DNA of 64,000 nt from Undaria pinnatifida (Eukaryota; Sar; Phaeophyceae; Laminariales; Alariaceae). Position 1 is the stretch's first letter; each line of letters starts with the position of its first letter. A model generated the notes under the pieces. It saw only the letters and a list, made by a program, of their open reading frames with translations, was not told the DNA's origin and searched no databases. The stretch lies in the NCBI GenBank assembly GCA_012845835.1, contig JABAKD010000013.1:12421701-12485700 (forward strand), read 5' to 3'. This document shows, one piece after another, positions 26,400 through 37,599 of this stretch. The translations under genes were made by a program, and so were the position numbers.

Positions 26400-26790
26400 C
26401 GGGGGCGAAATTTGTAGGCCATTCGTCGATACCTGAAGAGCGCATGCAGCGCGTGAGAGAACGACCGCTCATCTGGAGATTTCCGGTCGATGCGTTGGGC
26501 CACCGGTGGTATAGAGGGGAGCCAACCGCCAAAACTCCCTCATGTGCTGTTCGTTTACCTGGCGGCCGTGTTCCCAGCCGCTCGAGGCCGATCGCTTTTG
26601 GCCGCTCATCGCCGCTTCCCGGCGCTCGTTGTTCAGGGCGAGTATGCGCCGGCGCAGCCGAACGCAGTAGGGCACCAAGCACCTTGCGAGCACGTGACGC
26701 AACAAGGAGGATACGGCGAAACAGGAAGTTCGGCGGTAGGGGCAGGGGCGTGAGGGATGAACTGGTGAGTGGATATTGGCGGGGCCCGAG
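26400..26790. other. Unique GC-rich island between low-complexity tracts; possible exon
   Basis: Non-repetitive and open in several frames on both strands, including a minus-strand frame containing RRILALNNERREAAMSGQKR and HMREFWRLAPLY. No recognised family and no convincing splice pair, so neither strand nor function is assigned. Confidence 0.25.
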
Positions 26791-26949
26791 TGCCGCTTGC
26801 CCAACCGTCCCCTCTCCCTTGCCTTCCCCCCCGACTGGGGTCGGCGCCGGTTGGCAACGACGCCGCAAAACACGCCTCTCCACTCCCCATCTCCCTTTCG
26901 TGGCCGCTCCCCCCGCTCCGATGGCGCGTACCGCCACCACCATAGCAGG

Positions 26950-27290
26950 GGCACCCATCCACCCACCCACCCACCCACCCACCCTCACACCCATCTCCTC
27001 ACCATTTCCTCTTTTACCCCCCTACCACCTCCACCTCCCCCCCTTCCCCATCTATCCATCTCCCTTCTCACCTGCCAACCTACCGACCTCGCTCCCTCCC
27101 TCCCATCTACCCAATCACCCTCACACTTACCTACCCCCTCCTGCCCTACACACCACCCCTCCCCCCCCTGCGCTCCCACCATGCATGACAATGAGTACAC
27201 GGCCTCCCCCCCCACCCACCCACCTACCCACCCTCCCTCCCCGTCCACAATTCACCATCCACCCACCCACCCACCCGTCTTTGCGGCAAT
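26950..27290 (+). repeat. CCCACC / CCT-rich tract
   Basis: C-rich strand with CACCCACCCACC runs at 26955-26995, 27210-27245 and 27258-27280, plus an R1-type terminus (ATGAGTACACGG) at 27191. No coding evidence. Confidence 0.8.
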
Positions 27291-27344
27291 CCCTAGCGTG
27301 TATCTGAATGAGAGCTGAGATGCGCCGACACAGGTCGCACCGCT

Positions 27345-28050
27345 CCTTAGCCCCGCCAATAGCGCAGCTAGCGTGGTGTGCCAGAAGGGCCTGTCAAAGG
27401 AAAGGAGGGCGGGAGCAGGAAGAGAAAAAAAAAAACGGGGGGTGGAGGACGGGTTGGGTTGGGGGGCGGGGGGTGGGGCGGGGCGAGAGATGGGGAGGAC
27501 GATATAATCCGAAAGGATGTCCCACAAGCCTGATTGGTTTGCGCGGACAAATTGAAGCAGTCCGGCCCCAGGAGCGCAGATAACATGGTGAGCCAGAGGG
27601 GTCTCCAATGGTGGAGGGGGGGGCAGGAAGAGAAAATAGAGTGATGGAGGAAGGGGGATTGGTGGTGGTGGTGGTAGTGGTGGTGGGGAGGGGGAAGGGG
27701 GGGTGGAGAGAGGATGTTAGCCCCACCAATAGCGCCGTTAACGTGGTGTGATAGAAGGGTCTCAACTGAAAGGGGAGGAGGGCAGGAAGATAGAAAAGGA
27801 GGCATGGAGGGAGGAAAACGAGGGCAGGACCGTTGGGGTGGGGGTGGGTTGGTGGTACGGGAAGGTAGAGACAGATGGGGGGAGGGGGGGGGGGGGCAGG
27901 AAGAGAAAAGGCACGGTTGGAGGAAGCGGGGTTGAGGGGGAGATGGGGGTGGGGGTGGGGGTAGGGAGGTGGACGAGGATGTTAGCCCCACCAATAGCGC
28001 AACTGGCGTGGCGCCTAGGGGGTGGGGGGGGAGGCGAGAATATATAAAAG
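27345..28050 (+). repeat. Diverged tandem repeat with TTAGCCCCACCAATAGCGC core, 4 copies
   Basis: Cores at about 27350, 27560 (degenerate), 27718 and 27980, each followed by GTGGTGTG(C/A)xAGAxGGG-type text and a G/A-rich stretch with GGAGGGCAGGAAGA. Spacing varies from 160 to 260 bp because the purine-rich parts differ in length. Confidence 0.75.
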
Positions 28051-28245
28051 GAGGGATGGAGGAAGGGGGGTGAGGCGAGGGTGGAGGTGGTGCGGGTGGG
28101 GGTGGGGATTGGGCTGACGGTGGCGGGGTTGAGGATAGGGATGGGGGGGTGAGGGTGCGGTTAGGGGTGGGTGGGGGTAAGGGTGGGGCTGGGTGTGGGG
28201 GAGGGGGTGGGCGGGCGGGCGGGTGCGCGGGGGGGGGGAAGCTAT
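28051..28245 (+). repeat. G-rich GGGGTG tract
   Basis: About 200 bp of short GGG(G)-T/A units, a potential G-quadruplex cluster continuing the purine-rich repeat to its left. Confidence 0.7.
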
Positions 28246-28309
28246 GATGAATATATGCCCTTCTACTCTACTTAGTCAACGCTGAATAACAGGTCATTGT
28301 TTCTGAATA

Positions 28310-28400
28310 ACAAACACCAGCCCGCGAGACTGGACTCGAACCCGAGAGTACACCTTCTAAAGCCTTTCGACACCCACGAAAACAACGAAAACATTCCCGA
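28310..28400 (-). other. Possible tRNA-like / SINE head fragment
   Basis: On the minus strand the text GGGTTCGAGTCC near 28335 is a perfect B-box match and sits in CTCGGGTTCGAGTCCAG. A complete cloverleaf could not be drawn by eye, so this is more likely a SINE or tRNA-derived relic than a gene. Confidence 0.3.
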
Positions 28401-28827
28401 TTCATCCATCTACAGGCTGGCTCAAGTTAAAAGCCGGAAATTCTCTCCCCCACGAATGCCGCCAGCAATACCTAGTCAAAGGGTGAATATTTGGCATCAT
28501 ACTCCATGACCAGTGGAAGAGGGCGACCTGGTCAGTGTTTTATATATCAGCCTCGCGCTGTCTCTAGGAGCGAAACTCGTATCGACCAATGACAGGCCTT
28601 CAAAGTTTTAATACTGTTAGGGCTTTTTGTAAGCGGGGGAAAAAAAAGGAAATGCGCCGCATTTGCACGAACCGGTTGGGGTACTCCAAGGCATGTAGAT
28701 TTTTTCGCGCAAAAAAATCGAAGATCTGACCTGCGTTCGTATGTTTAACATTAGGAAGAATCTAGCGCAAAAACTGGATCCAACACTAAAACCAAGCACT
28801 TTAAAGGAAATAATGTAATACCTTACT

Positions 28828-29426
28828 CAACTGTTTGCGCAAAAAGTCCAAACGTCCCCGCCGTTTTTTAGAGATAGACCCTGAGGTTTTGCACACGTGG
28901 TTTACATGCCCATTCCGAGGCATGACATCCATTTTTTTTTTCTTTATTTTTTTTCGTCGAAAATGTTTGGCCTAAGGTGGTCCAAATTTTCCGAAAAATC
29001 TTAATTCACGAAAAATCGGGCAAACAAAAGGAAAAAAAAAGAAAACAAATGACAGGTGGATTCTTCGCAACGGCACATAAAATATGTGTGCAAAGTTTCA
29101 GAGTCTGAATCGAAGAAACGGCGTGCACAATTGTTTACGCAAAAAGTCCTGACGTCCACGCCATTTTTTAGAGATAGACCCTGAGATTTTGCACACGTAT
29201 TCAACATGCCCATCCCAAGGCATGACATCCATATATATATTTTTTTTTGCCGAAAATGTTTGGCCTAAGGTGGTCCAATTTTTCCGAAAAATCTTAGTTC
29301 ACGAAAAATCGAGCAAAAAAAAAGAAAAAAAAAAGAAAAGAAAGGACAGGTGGATTCTTCGCGACGGCACGTAAAATATGTGTGCAAAAGTTTCACAGTC
29401 TGAATCCAAGAAACGGCGTGGACGTT
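28828..29426 (+). repeat. Tandem duplication, 298-bp unit x2
   Basis: Units at 28828 and 29126 share TTTGCGCAAAAAGTCC, TTAGAGATAGACCCTGAG, GTTTGGCCTAAGGTGGTCCA, ACAGGTGGATTCTTCGC and AAATATGTGTGCAAA at matching spacing. A/T homopolymer runs differ in length. High similarity suggests a fairly recent duplication. Confidence 0.9.
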
Positions 29427-29666
29427 CGCCGGGAAATAGTTTCCCGGCTTTTTCCTTGAACCAGCCTGTAGGAAAGGGCGAACAGCAGCACGCGTATCAC
29501 CAACCTCCGCACGCACCGTGCACCTCCTTTCGTTGCAGTCCGGCCAAAATCCCCGATCCCCCACCCAAGCATCCCGCGCAGCTTCGTGTTGCTGATGTGT
29601 TGCTGCAGGCGTGTCACGTTGATATTTTAAAAAGTTTTATACCTCATTACACTCCCCGCTGAAATC

Positions 29667-29876
29667 TCCAAAACGAAAACTCGGACAATAAAAAAAAAAC
29701 AGCAATTTATAAGCCTCCTCCTTTTTGGTCAGCGGTTACTGTTAATAGGTGGTCAAGCAGATAATGCCTGTCTCCAAAACGAAAGCTCGGACAATAAGAA
29801 AAAACAGCAATATATAAGCCTCCTTCTTTTTGGTCAGCGGTTACTATTAACAGGTGGTCAAGCAGCAAATGCCTGC
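29667..29876 (+). repeat. Tandem duplication, 105-bp unit x2
   Basis: CTCCAAAACGAAA at 29667 and 29772; both units contain CTCGGACAATAA, TATAAGCCTCCT, TTTTTGGTCAGCGGTTACT and AGGTGGTCAAGCAG. Confidence 0.9.
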
Positions 29877-29879
29877 TCG

Positions 29880-31130
29880 ATAACACATGGGCGGGAGGGG
29901 GGCGAAGGGGGGGGGAGTGAGGCGGGGTGAGGCTGGGGGGGGGGGGCGGCAGCTGCTGGCACAGAGATCAGGAGATATGGCACGCAAGGGGAAAATAACA
30001 TGTGAGTAGTCAAGTCAAGGGTGTAGGGCTGAGTGATCCGCACTAAAATCAAGTAGTTTTGTGTCAGTCAGGGTAACGTAACTCCTTCGGAACCCCACCG
30101 ACGGGTTTGGGGGACAAAGTACTTGAAATTAGTGTGGAATACCTTTTTTACAGCGGTGAAATGACATTAAGGCCAACTCGATGACTGTCAAGGGAGTGAA
30201 AGCGCTTGAGTTAGGGTTGCTGACTGTTTCTGGACATCTTCTGGCCGGTGCTCACGAAGGCGCGTGCTACCTACGAGAGAGCTTGCAATTGGGCCGAAGA
30301 TCTTCTACTACTACTGCAGTAAATAAATAGCAGTACCCGACGGGGCGGGGTGCTCTTCAACTTGAGAAATTCTCCCAAAAAGTTGGAACTCCCACGCTTG
30401 CTTTTTTCACGTACGTCCTACAATAACCCCTCAATAAACAGCGAAAACCCATCAACATCCACAGCGAAAGAGCAGAGAGGGCACGCAGAACAGGTAGAGG
30501 GGGGATAGAGCTCATGAAAACTATAACATTTACTCGATAACGCGGGTTTTTTCGCCTTGTTTTGTTTTCGGCGGTGGAGAATTTGAGTAAGCATCATGTC
30601 TGGAACAATATTAAACATACATGGGTGTGCACGTATGTATGGTGCATGAATAATTACGTCTCTGAGGCCGCGAGTTCGCAAATTTGTACGAGCGATTCGG
30701 TTTGGCGCACGTCTGACATGTTTTTTAACCCGAGTCCCACCTTTTCGGCACCTAGGCTGCGTGCTGCAATGCCCCGTTTTCCAGCACACTCCTGTCCACC
30801 ATACGCTTCGCTCGCTTTTGCTCGCTTCATGCATTCTCTCTTAGCCGATCTACCACCAAATTGCATTTGAAACATGGTCCAAAAACGACGTATTTTTTAG
30901 CTCTATTGAAGCCAAAACGCGTGGAAACGCGCCTCCTGCAGGGCGCCTCCAGCGGGGCCCTCGGGGAGCGCCTCCGGCAGGGTCCCCTCACCAGCCGGGG
31001 GGGGGGCAGGGGTCGCGGCGAAGCCGCCACCACCAGTGCACTGGTCGCTTCCAGTGTACTGGCACATGACGCAGCCAGTACATATTGTGCCTAGAGCTGC
31101 TAAGGCCCAGCCCTACTAAATACACCTTCC
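29880..31130. other. Gene-free stretch
   Basis: Starts with a G tract at 29890-29950. Between 30420 and 30880 both strands have moderate open frames without recognisable motifs; I found no splice structure or repeat that explains them. Confidence 0.4.
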
Positions 31131-31318
31131 TGGGGCTAATACAAGGCGGTTCATATAAGGCGGTCACTCGATATAGGGCGGTCGATATCGGCTGGCATGA
31201 CCGCTGCTGTCACTCCGGATACCACCTCCCCCGAATACAAGTAAGGTGTCCTCTCGGGATAGGCTCGATGTACGGCCGGCCAAACATTCCTTCGCAATAC
31301 ACCGCCTTATACAGGCCC
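31131..31318. mobile_element. AAGGCGGT terminal-inverted-repeat element, copy 1
   Basis: Left end GGGGCTAATACAAGGCGGT and right end ACCGCCTTATACAGGCCC are imperfect inverted repeats. Further ATAAGGCGGT and TATAGGGCGGT copies lie just inside the left end. It has the size and structure of a MITE. A similar element is at 48929-49095. Target duplication not resolved. Confidence 0.55.
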
Positions 31319-32756
31319 TACTACTGCATGTGGAACATCGGGATATGCTCATTGGGTCGAGACAAAAGTATTTCCCAAAGTCAGTGTTGGGATGGGGGTA
31401 TAGAGCTCCTGAAAAAATTGAAGAGCCTCACAAGAATTAGGTGCACCCCTACCGAAGCATGCATCGGAGTCAAGGGGAAACCCCAGCCTTTTCGGCGCTT
31501 CACCTTCATCTTGTCGCACTTGACGGTCCGGCAGCGGTGGTCTTGGCAAGTCACCGTGTGTTCCAAAACGGCGTTGTTGTTTTTTATCTGCTTCAGCCGC
31601 TCTTCCTGCTGTGCGCGGCTGAAGTCGGTTGTTGTTTTTTTGGTGATAACGTCGGAACACATGCAACACAAAAACGAAAACAGGAACTTAAAACGCAAAG
31701 CAATCACAGTGAACTCAGGTGAATTTTAACGAAAGAAAATTAAGACGAAGACAAACACGAAACGGAAACGAAAAACGAAAAACAAGAGACAAAAAGCAAA
31801 TAGCGAAACCAAAAGCAGAACCAAGGAGCAAAAACAAACACAAAAGCAAAACCATTACTCAAAATAAAATCGAAAACGAAAACGAAAACAAGAAACAGAC
31901 GAAATCGACATACCAGGCACTACATGGACGTACGTCTATATTGGTTCGGGACTGGATACAGCCGGAGGACGATGCACCGAACAGAGCTCGTGTAAGTGTA
32001 CTCGTTTCTCTAGGATTTCAAGAAAAATCTCTGAACCATGGCAACAGTACTTTTCGGCTGGTCGATTGAAAATATAAACCACTTCCTACAAAACAATATA
32101 CATCACCTACTAAGAAACGGGGTAACAAGAAAGGCAGGCTGATGCTTACGGGAAAAAAAATAAAATCGGGAGCCGTTACACTGAAGTTAGTGTGGAGCGT
32201 GTATCCCAAGTAAGAAATTCAGCCTGGGCCCATTATCTATTTCTCGTATCAGGTACTTAGGATAACGAAAAAGCAGGTCTCCTGTACGGCATACGGGAAC
32301 AAAAAAAAATGTACACGAAGGATGTGGTATCACAGCATGCAGCATCTAAACTGCCAGTGGTGACCAGTGAAAAAAATCGGCGTAATAAGGTCACCATGAA
32401 GAAAAATCATCATGATCCAACATGCGATGTTCATGATGCCCTTTCCCTTTATGCGCGCGTTTTCTGTATATTTTTGAGCGTAGAGGAGGAGGACAGCAAA
32501 CAGAAAACGCACCACAAACAAAAAACGATCGGCCCGATACGTACGTAATGTACTGATTTTTTTTCAAGTTTTTGAACGGAAACGAAGCGACGTGAAAGCA
32601 AACCCGAACTCATGGCACGCTCCCGCGCCTCCCAAGGCCTTCCCCCCCCCACGCAAAAGAAATAAAATAAAGGGCCAGGTGCACCACCACCCCGTACCGC
32701 GCCACACCGTATTACATCGCGCCGCACCGCACCGCACAACCGCAACCGCAACCCCA
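31319..32756. other. Gene-free stretch, A-rich CGAAAAC tract
   Basis: Contains a degenerate AACGAAAAC/ACAAAAGC-type A-rich run at 31725-31910. Nothing else recognised. If the minus-strand gene at 32757-34808 is spliced, a following exon would lie here, but none was identified. Confidence 0.4.
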
Positions 32757-34808
32757 TTACCCGTACCGATCGCAAGTGATGGCGGTCCCATGCACATACC
32801 TGATGCGCACAACCGCCAGCCCCGCCCTTCCCGGCATCCGACCCGGAAACGTCTTCAATGGAGCACCTAGCAGCGATTGGGCTGAACCTCCCCCACTGCT
32901 ACCGCCACCCCCACCCCCACCACCCCCACCCCCACTCGCACCACCACCACCACCCCCACCACCGCTACCACCAGCAGCAGACCCCTGCATCGCTGTAGCA
33001 TCAAAAACCCTCCCACCCTCCTGGCTCCCGGAGCGCGAGCAACATCTATCAGCCGCGGTGGCGGCAGTGGGGTTGGTACCCAAGAGACGCAAGGCCGCTA
33101 CCTCCGCCGACTGTTTGGCAACGCCAGCCCGGACCGAGGGAGAAAGCGTATTCCACTCGGAGATGGATAGCCCGCAGTCTATCGGGGGTGGTGGGTCGTG
33201 GGAGAGAGGGAGGCGGCTCGCGCCACCGGAGCTCGTCTCGAATGATCCTTGTGTAGCGTTGGTGTTGGCGCTGGTGGCGGTGGCGGTGACGTTGTTGGTG
33301 GTGGTGGTGGTAGTGGTGGTCCGTGCTGCTGGTGCCACTCCTAGCGCCGGCGAGCAGGAGGAGGTGGGGGTGGATGAGGAGGAGGGTGGGATGTGAGGGG
33401 AGGAGGAGGGGGTGAGGTGGGGAGAGGAATAGGAGGGGGGGGAAAGTGAGGAGGAGTCCGGGGAAGAGGAGGAGGAGGACCTGCGGTGGTTATCGTCGGT
33501 TCGCAGAGTCCCACCGCAAACGTCGTTGCTTGAGGGCAAGGGAACGGATGAGGAACAGGAGGTGGAGACACCAGCGTCCACATGCCGGCTTTCCGCGGGA
33601 GATTTAACGCGGTCGCGCGTATCTTTATCGAGGCTATCCCCAACGATAGAACCATCTTTCGATCGACCCACGCTCCAGGTGTCGCTGGAGGCGCCGCCCA
33701 TCGCGCACTCTTCCAAGCCCGTCTCGGTAGCGTCGGCGCCGGTGGTTGTGCAACACCAACTAGGCATCGCGGAGGGAAGCTCCGACGGATGCTCTAGAGC
33801 ACGGGACAGCAGCAGTGACTGCTCTCTCCCCGGCGCACCCAATTTCGGAGATCCAAACTCACGCGTGCGCCAAGCTGTCGCCAGGATGTCCTCCATCGAC
33901 GTGAGTTTTTCATTTGCACCTGCCGCAAGATACGCATCTACCGCGACTTGGTGGGTCCCTATGCCCCCGCTGCCACTACCACTACCTCTGCATCCGGAAA
34001 CCCCGCCTGCTGTGCCTTCTGCTGAAGTTTCAGCTAGGCTTGCTGCCGTACTTCCCGCTATGCCGACTCCGGCTGTCTCTCCGGTTACACCTACGATTTC
34101 TCCTCCGGCCATGTCACCGGCTTCTCCTCCGGCTATGCCTCCTGCTGCGTTGCTTTCGGCGGGCAGGCAGCCGCGAGCATCTCTACCAGTATTGGTGTTG
34201 TCGTTGTGAGGCTCCTTCGACGAAGCAGCACCGGCGCCCATGTTCCGGGTCACGCTTTTCACGTGCATACGGAGGTGAGGGGCGCAAACCGAAGGCGAAG
34301 GCGAAGGCGACGGCGGCGATAACGACGACGAGGACACGGAGGGGGTCCTCTGCCATGGGTCGAGCCCGGCAACAGTGGTTGTGTACAGCTGCGGAGTTGA
34401 GGTGTACTGTAGCGGAATTTTGGTGTGCTGCGGCGAAGTTGTGGTGTACCGCGGCGAAGTTGTGCTGTATTGTTGCGAAGTTGCCGCGGCTGACGCCGCC
34501 GCCACTGCTGTCGCTGCCGCGGTAACAGTAGCGGTAGTAGTAGCGGAGGCTACTGCGCCCGAAGAGTACGGTTGCTGAGCAACAGCCGCCGACGCCATCG
34601 GCGCCTGCGCCTGCGGCGCCGCGGGTGCCGGCGCCGGAGCCGGCGAAGAAGCGGAAGATGTGATCGTCCGGTAACCTCTGGTGGCGTCGGGAGCTGCAGC
34701 TGCAGCCATCGCTGCGGACACACCAGCGCTGCTGTCAACTGGGACATGAGGTGAAGGAGGGCATAGCATTGGCATGACCATTGGGGAAATTTTGTCGGTC
34801 GGGTGCAT
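32757..34808 (-). CDS. Long open frame, Ser/Thr/Ala/Pro-rich protein of unknown function
   Basis: 683 residues from ATG at 34808; an in-frame TAG lies about 100 nt upstream, so the ATG is plausible, although an upstream exon is possible. The chain is mostly low complexity: Ala/Pro runs (about 20-110), YTTTSPQ-type repeats (about 115-145), EAGDMAGGEI-type Gly/Ala repeats (about 225-275), Ser-rich runs (about 440-500), Thr runs (about 515) and poly-Gly near the C-terminus. More ordinary segments are VDAYLAAGANEKLTSMEDIL and ISEWNTLSPSVRAGVAKQSA. The C-terminal end contains GTATGT at 32799-32794, a good donor, so the last 14 codons may be intronic and the gene may continue left. No signal peptide or membrane segment. 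Family not recognised. Confidence 0.55.
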   Translation of the reverse strand: MHPTDKISPMVMPMLCPPSPHVPVDSSAGVSAAMAAAAAPDATRGYRTITSSASSPAPAPAPAAPQAQAPMASAAVAQQPYSSGAVASATTTATVTAAATAVAAASAAATSQQYSTTSPRYTTTSPQHTKIPLQYTSTPQLYTTTVAGLDPWQRTPSVSSSSLSPPSPSPSPSVCAPHLRMHVKSVTRNMGAGAASSKEPHNDNTNTGRDARGCLPAESNAAGGIAGGEAGDMAGGEIVGVTGETAGVGIAGSTAASLAETSAEGTAGGVSGCRGSGSGSGGIGTHQVAVDAYLAAGANEKLTSMEDILATAWRTREFGSPKLGAPGREQSLLLSRALEHPSELPSAMPSWCCTTTGADATETGLEECAMGGASSDTWSVGRSKDGSIVGDSLDKDTRDRVKSPAESRHVDAGVSTSCSSSVPLPSSNDVCGGTLRTDDNHRRSSSSSSPDSSSLSPPSYSSPHLTPSSSPHIPPSSSSTPTSSCSPALGVAPAARTTTTTTTTNNVTATATSANTNATQGSFETSSGGASRLPLSHDPPPPIDCGLSISEWNTLSPSVRAGVAKQSAEVAALRLLGTNPTAATAADRCCSRSGSQEGGRVFDATAMQGSAAGGSGGGGGGGGASGGGGGGGGGGGSSGGGSAQSLLGAPLKTFPGRMPGRAGLAVVRIRYVHGTAITCDRYG

Positions 34809-34811
34809 CAC

Positions 34812-36290
34812 TTTATCGGGCGCAACAAGGCAGCAGACGACAAGCCTTCCCTCCAGGCCAGCACGCCCTCCCCCACTAGGACGATTCGAAATACACAGCC
34901 CTCCGTTGAACTATTTGCGTAAATTTCAGGCGGGGGGGGGGGGGACGCGCGATGGTCAGCGAACCATACCGTGCCGCATCGGCCCGGCTCGGTCCGTCCC
35001 GGCCCGGAGGAGGTGGGGGACGGAGGCAGACCGTGGCCTCCCAATGCGCAGAGGGCCAATGCCTCCAACAAATCAAGTAAATAGTAACAGCCATTAACTA
35101 CTTGGAATTAGTGTATAGAAAACGTCGAACAAAAACGTTGCGGGTCCATGCGCGATATATTCAAAAATATAGTGTACCTGTAGCAAGCACATCACCTGAA
35201 AACGCGCACGACATGGGCGAGGACATGGTGGTGGGGCCGGATGTAGAAGACGGGCTTCTGCCCTCTGCTCGAGGTGGCGTGGTTTGGCGAGGAGAAAAGG
35301 ACCACTGGCTGGACGAAGGGGGGGGCGGCGCCTGATGGTGCCAGCTTTCGTTGGTGCTTGCCTTCCCAACGGGGTACATCTTGTATGTTGAAAAAAAAAC
35401 TCCACTGCTTATTTTTCCCTCCCACCTCTCAAAGGCTGTGAGGTACTCGTATAGCCGTCCTGGCACTGATACACTGGTAGCACTGGTGCACCAGTATACG
35501 CTGGTACACTGGTTCAGCAGTAGGAGCAAGGTCTCGCGTCTTGGCTTTTAGCAAAGCGAATGCCTGTGTACGGGTTTCATATTTCAGGTTTGTTTCAGAT
35601 GGATATGTGATGATACACCAGAACGTCGAAGCAAATCAGCGGCGGTGGTGGGTCAATAGAATAATCGAAGCGCACGCTCACGCGATTCGATCAAGCTGCG
35701 GGGGGTCTGCGATCCTCGGGGAGAGAGAACACCAGAACATAAAACGTCTCTTTCTGTTGATGCGCTCTCACCCAACAGCTAGAAGTACTACTTGTATTGC
35801 GTCTGTGATCATACTCGTGAAATTGATTCGACATTACGACAACCCACCCCAATCAAAATGAGGCAACAACGGAGTTTGGTGTTGGTATTCTTTGCTGTAA
35901 TATCTTCACACCACAGAAGCACACAGTGACTCACGTCAGACCCACGCACGAACTGGGCTTCCCTCCGTGGTGTCCTTGGGCCAAGGCTGCCGGGGATGCT
36001 GGCCCTGGTGCTCGCGCGACTGTGTCAAGGTGCAGAGTCCAGTGTTTCAGTGTCCAGCGTGATCCAGTGTGCATGGTTCAGCCACGATCACTGAACATTG
36101 CGGCGGGATTACGTGTCTCTCAATGTTCCGATGTTCCGGTTCGGGAAAGTAGTTCTTTTTTTTCAGCGGCGGAACGGTGGAACTGTTGACTGGGAACTTT
36201 TTTATTTTGACTTGATTTTAAGTCACATGCTGCAACCACACACGCTGCAATCAGTTCAATTCAAATCACGTCACTGCCATCTTTCCTCTC
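34812..36290. other. Gene-free stretch, possible upstream exon of the - strand frame
   Basis: At 35206-35340 the minus strand is Pro/Ser-rich and open (QTTPPRAEGRSPSS, TTMSSPMSCAFS) and ends at a CAG-GTGATG donor-like site. It could be an exon of the gene to its left, but this is unproven. The rest shows nothing recognised. Confidence 0.3.
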
Positions 36291-37130
36291 TCTTCTCTCT
36301 GCACCACAACACCACCACCATCACCAACACCAACACCAGCACCAACACCACCATTGCCACCACCACATCCCTATCTAGCAGGATCTACAACAGCGAGACC
36401 GAGAGCTGGGTGGAGTCGCTTCGCTCGTCCCGGGCGAATCCTATTTTCCACGCTGCCGCTGCTGGGGAGAGGTGAGAGCAGAGCAGAAAAGGGAGAACAG
36501 GAATTCCCACTTGATGATTTGATGGTACTCGTAAAACGACAGTCATTGGAGCCTGCCCGGCGACCACGGACTGTTTGTGTGCTGGTAGTGCTTTGTCCAC
36601 GAGAACAACAGCAGCAGCAACAACAACGGTCGTATGAGACACGAGTGAGTACCCGTGCTAGCTCGTCGTACCGGTACACCAGGGTTCTTCGTGTATCAGT
36701 TTTTTTTTCTTCGATAAACAAAAAGACAATCGAAGCTTGTTCTTCCGAAGGGTTATTTCTGGCTATTTGCGTACTACGTCGTCCAGCATCGGTGTCGGTA
36801 TCGCATCGCGTAGGAGTCGTGGAGGTGCGAACTCAGAGGAGAGATGAGGGGTGTGGCAACCTGTGGCAACCAAATGAAAAAGGGAGATGACATTGAGCCC
36901 GCTCATGGTACTCTGATGTGTAGCAGGGGAAGCGAGAAGAGGCTGGGCGAGAGTGATTCGTACATACATGAGGCGAAGGGACAAGGCTTCGACTGCCTTG
37001 GACGCGAGATGGGCAAAAGCAAAAAACTTCTTGCTGCTGCTGTGTACGCTCCGGAGCCTTTCAAGACCGCTCTTGAGAGCCCGCCGGCGTTGCTTGCGTA
37101 CCCCAGCCAAACCACTATATAGCCAGCAGC
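36291..37130. other. Gene-free stretch with CAC/CCA repeats
   Basis: CACCAACACCA microsatellite at 36300-36368 and a CAGCAA run at 36606-36628. No motif or splice structure recognised. Confidence 0.4.
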
Positions 37131-37194
37131 AGTGAAATTATCCAACTACGGTATTCTGCTGGTGCTGGTTGGTGCTGGTGCTGCAGCTTCTCCT

Positions 37195-37232
37195 GCTGTG
37201 CAATGCCATGCTGCCGCCGCCGTCGCCGCCGC

Positions 37233-37272
<40 letters not shown>
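37195..37272 (+). repeat. (GCC)n then (GCT)n microsatellite
   Basis: GCCGCC units pass into about 13 perfect GCT units. Open in all frames, hence poly-Ala/poly-Leu shadow frames. Confidence 0.9.
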
Positions 37273-37493
37273 TGCTGTTGCGCACGTGGACATAGATATC
37301 CACACTTTCTTTCACTGCTCGCTCGAGCAAGCTCAGGCTGGCTTCGGAGCCCTTACAGCAACTAAGACTATCCTCCTCTTTTTCCTCTGTGCCCACTCAC
37401 ACGACGTCAACGGGCACATCTGCATAGACTATATATCTAGAACAAACCCACGATTGTTTTGCTTGTGCGTGCGTAAATGGTGTCACGTGTATG

Positions 37494-37494
<1 letters not shown>

Positions 37495-37581
<87 letters not shown>

Positions 37582-37582
37582 C
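37495..37582 (+). repeat. (GTT)29 microsatellite
   Basis: About 29 uninterrupted GTT units. Its purity over ~87 bp suggests recent expansion and likely length polymorphism. Confidence 0.95.
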
Positions 37583-37599
37583 TCAAACGGTAACTGTTA

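Noticed and set aside
26188-27307. Frames of 268 and 370 codons on opposite strands
   Set aside because: Both mostly cross GGGGTT and CCCACC tracts; only the central island is complex and it lacks a recognisable protein family.
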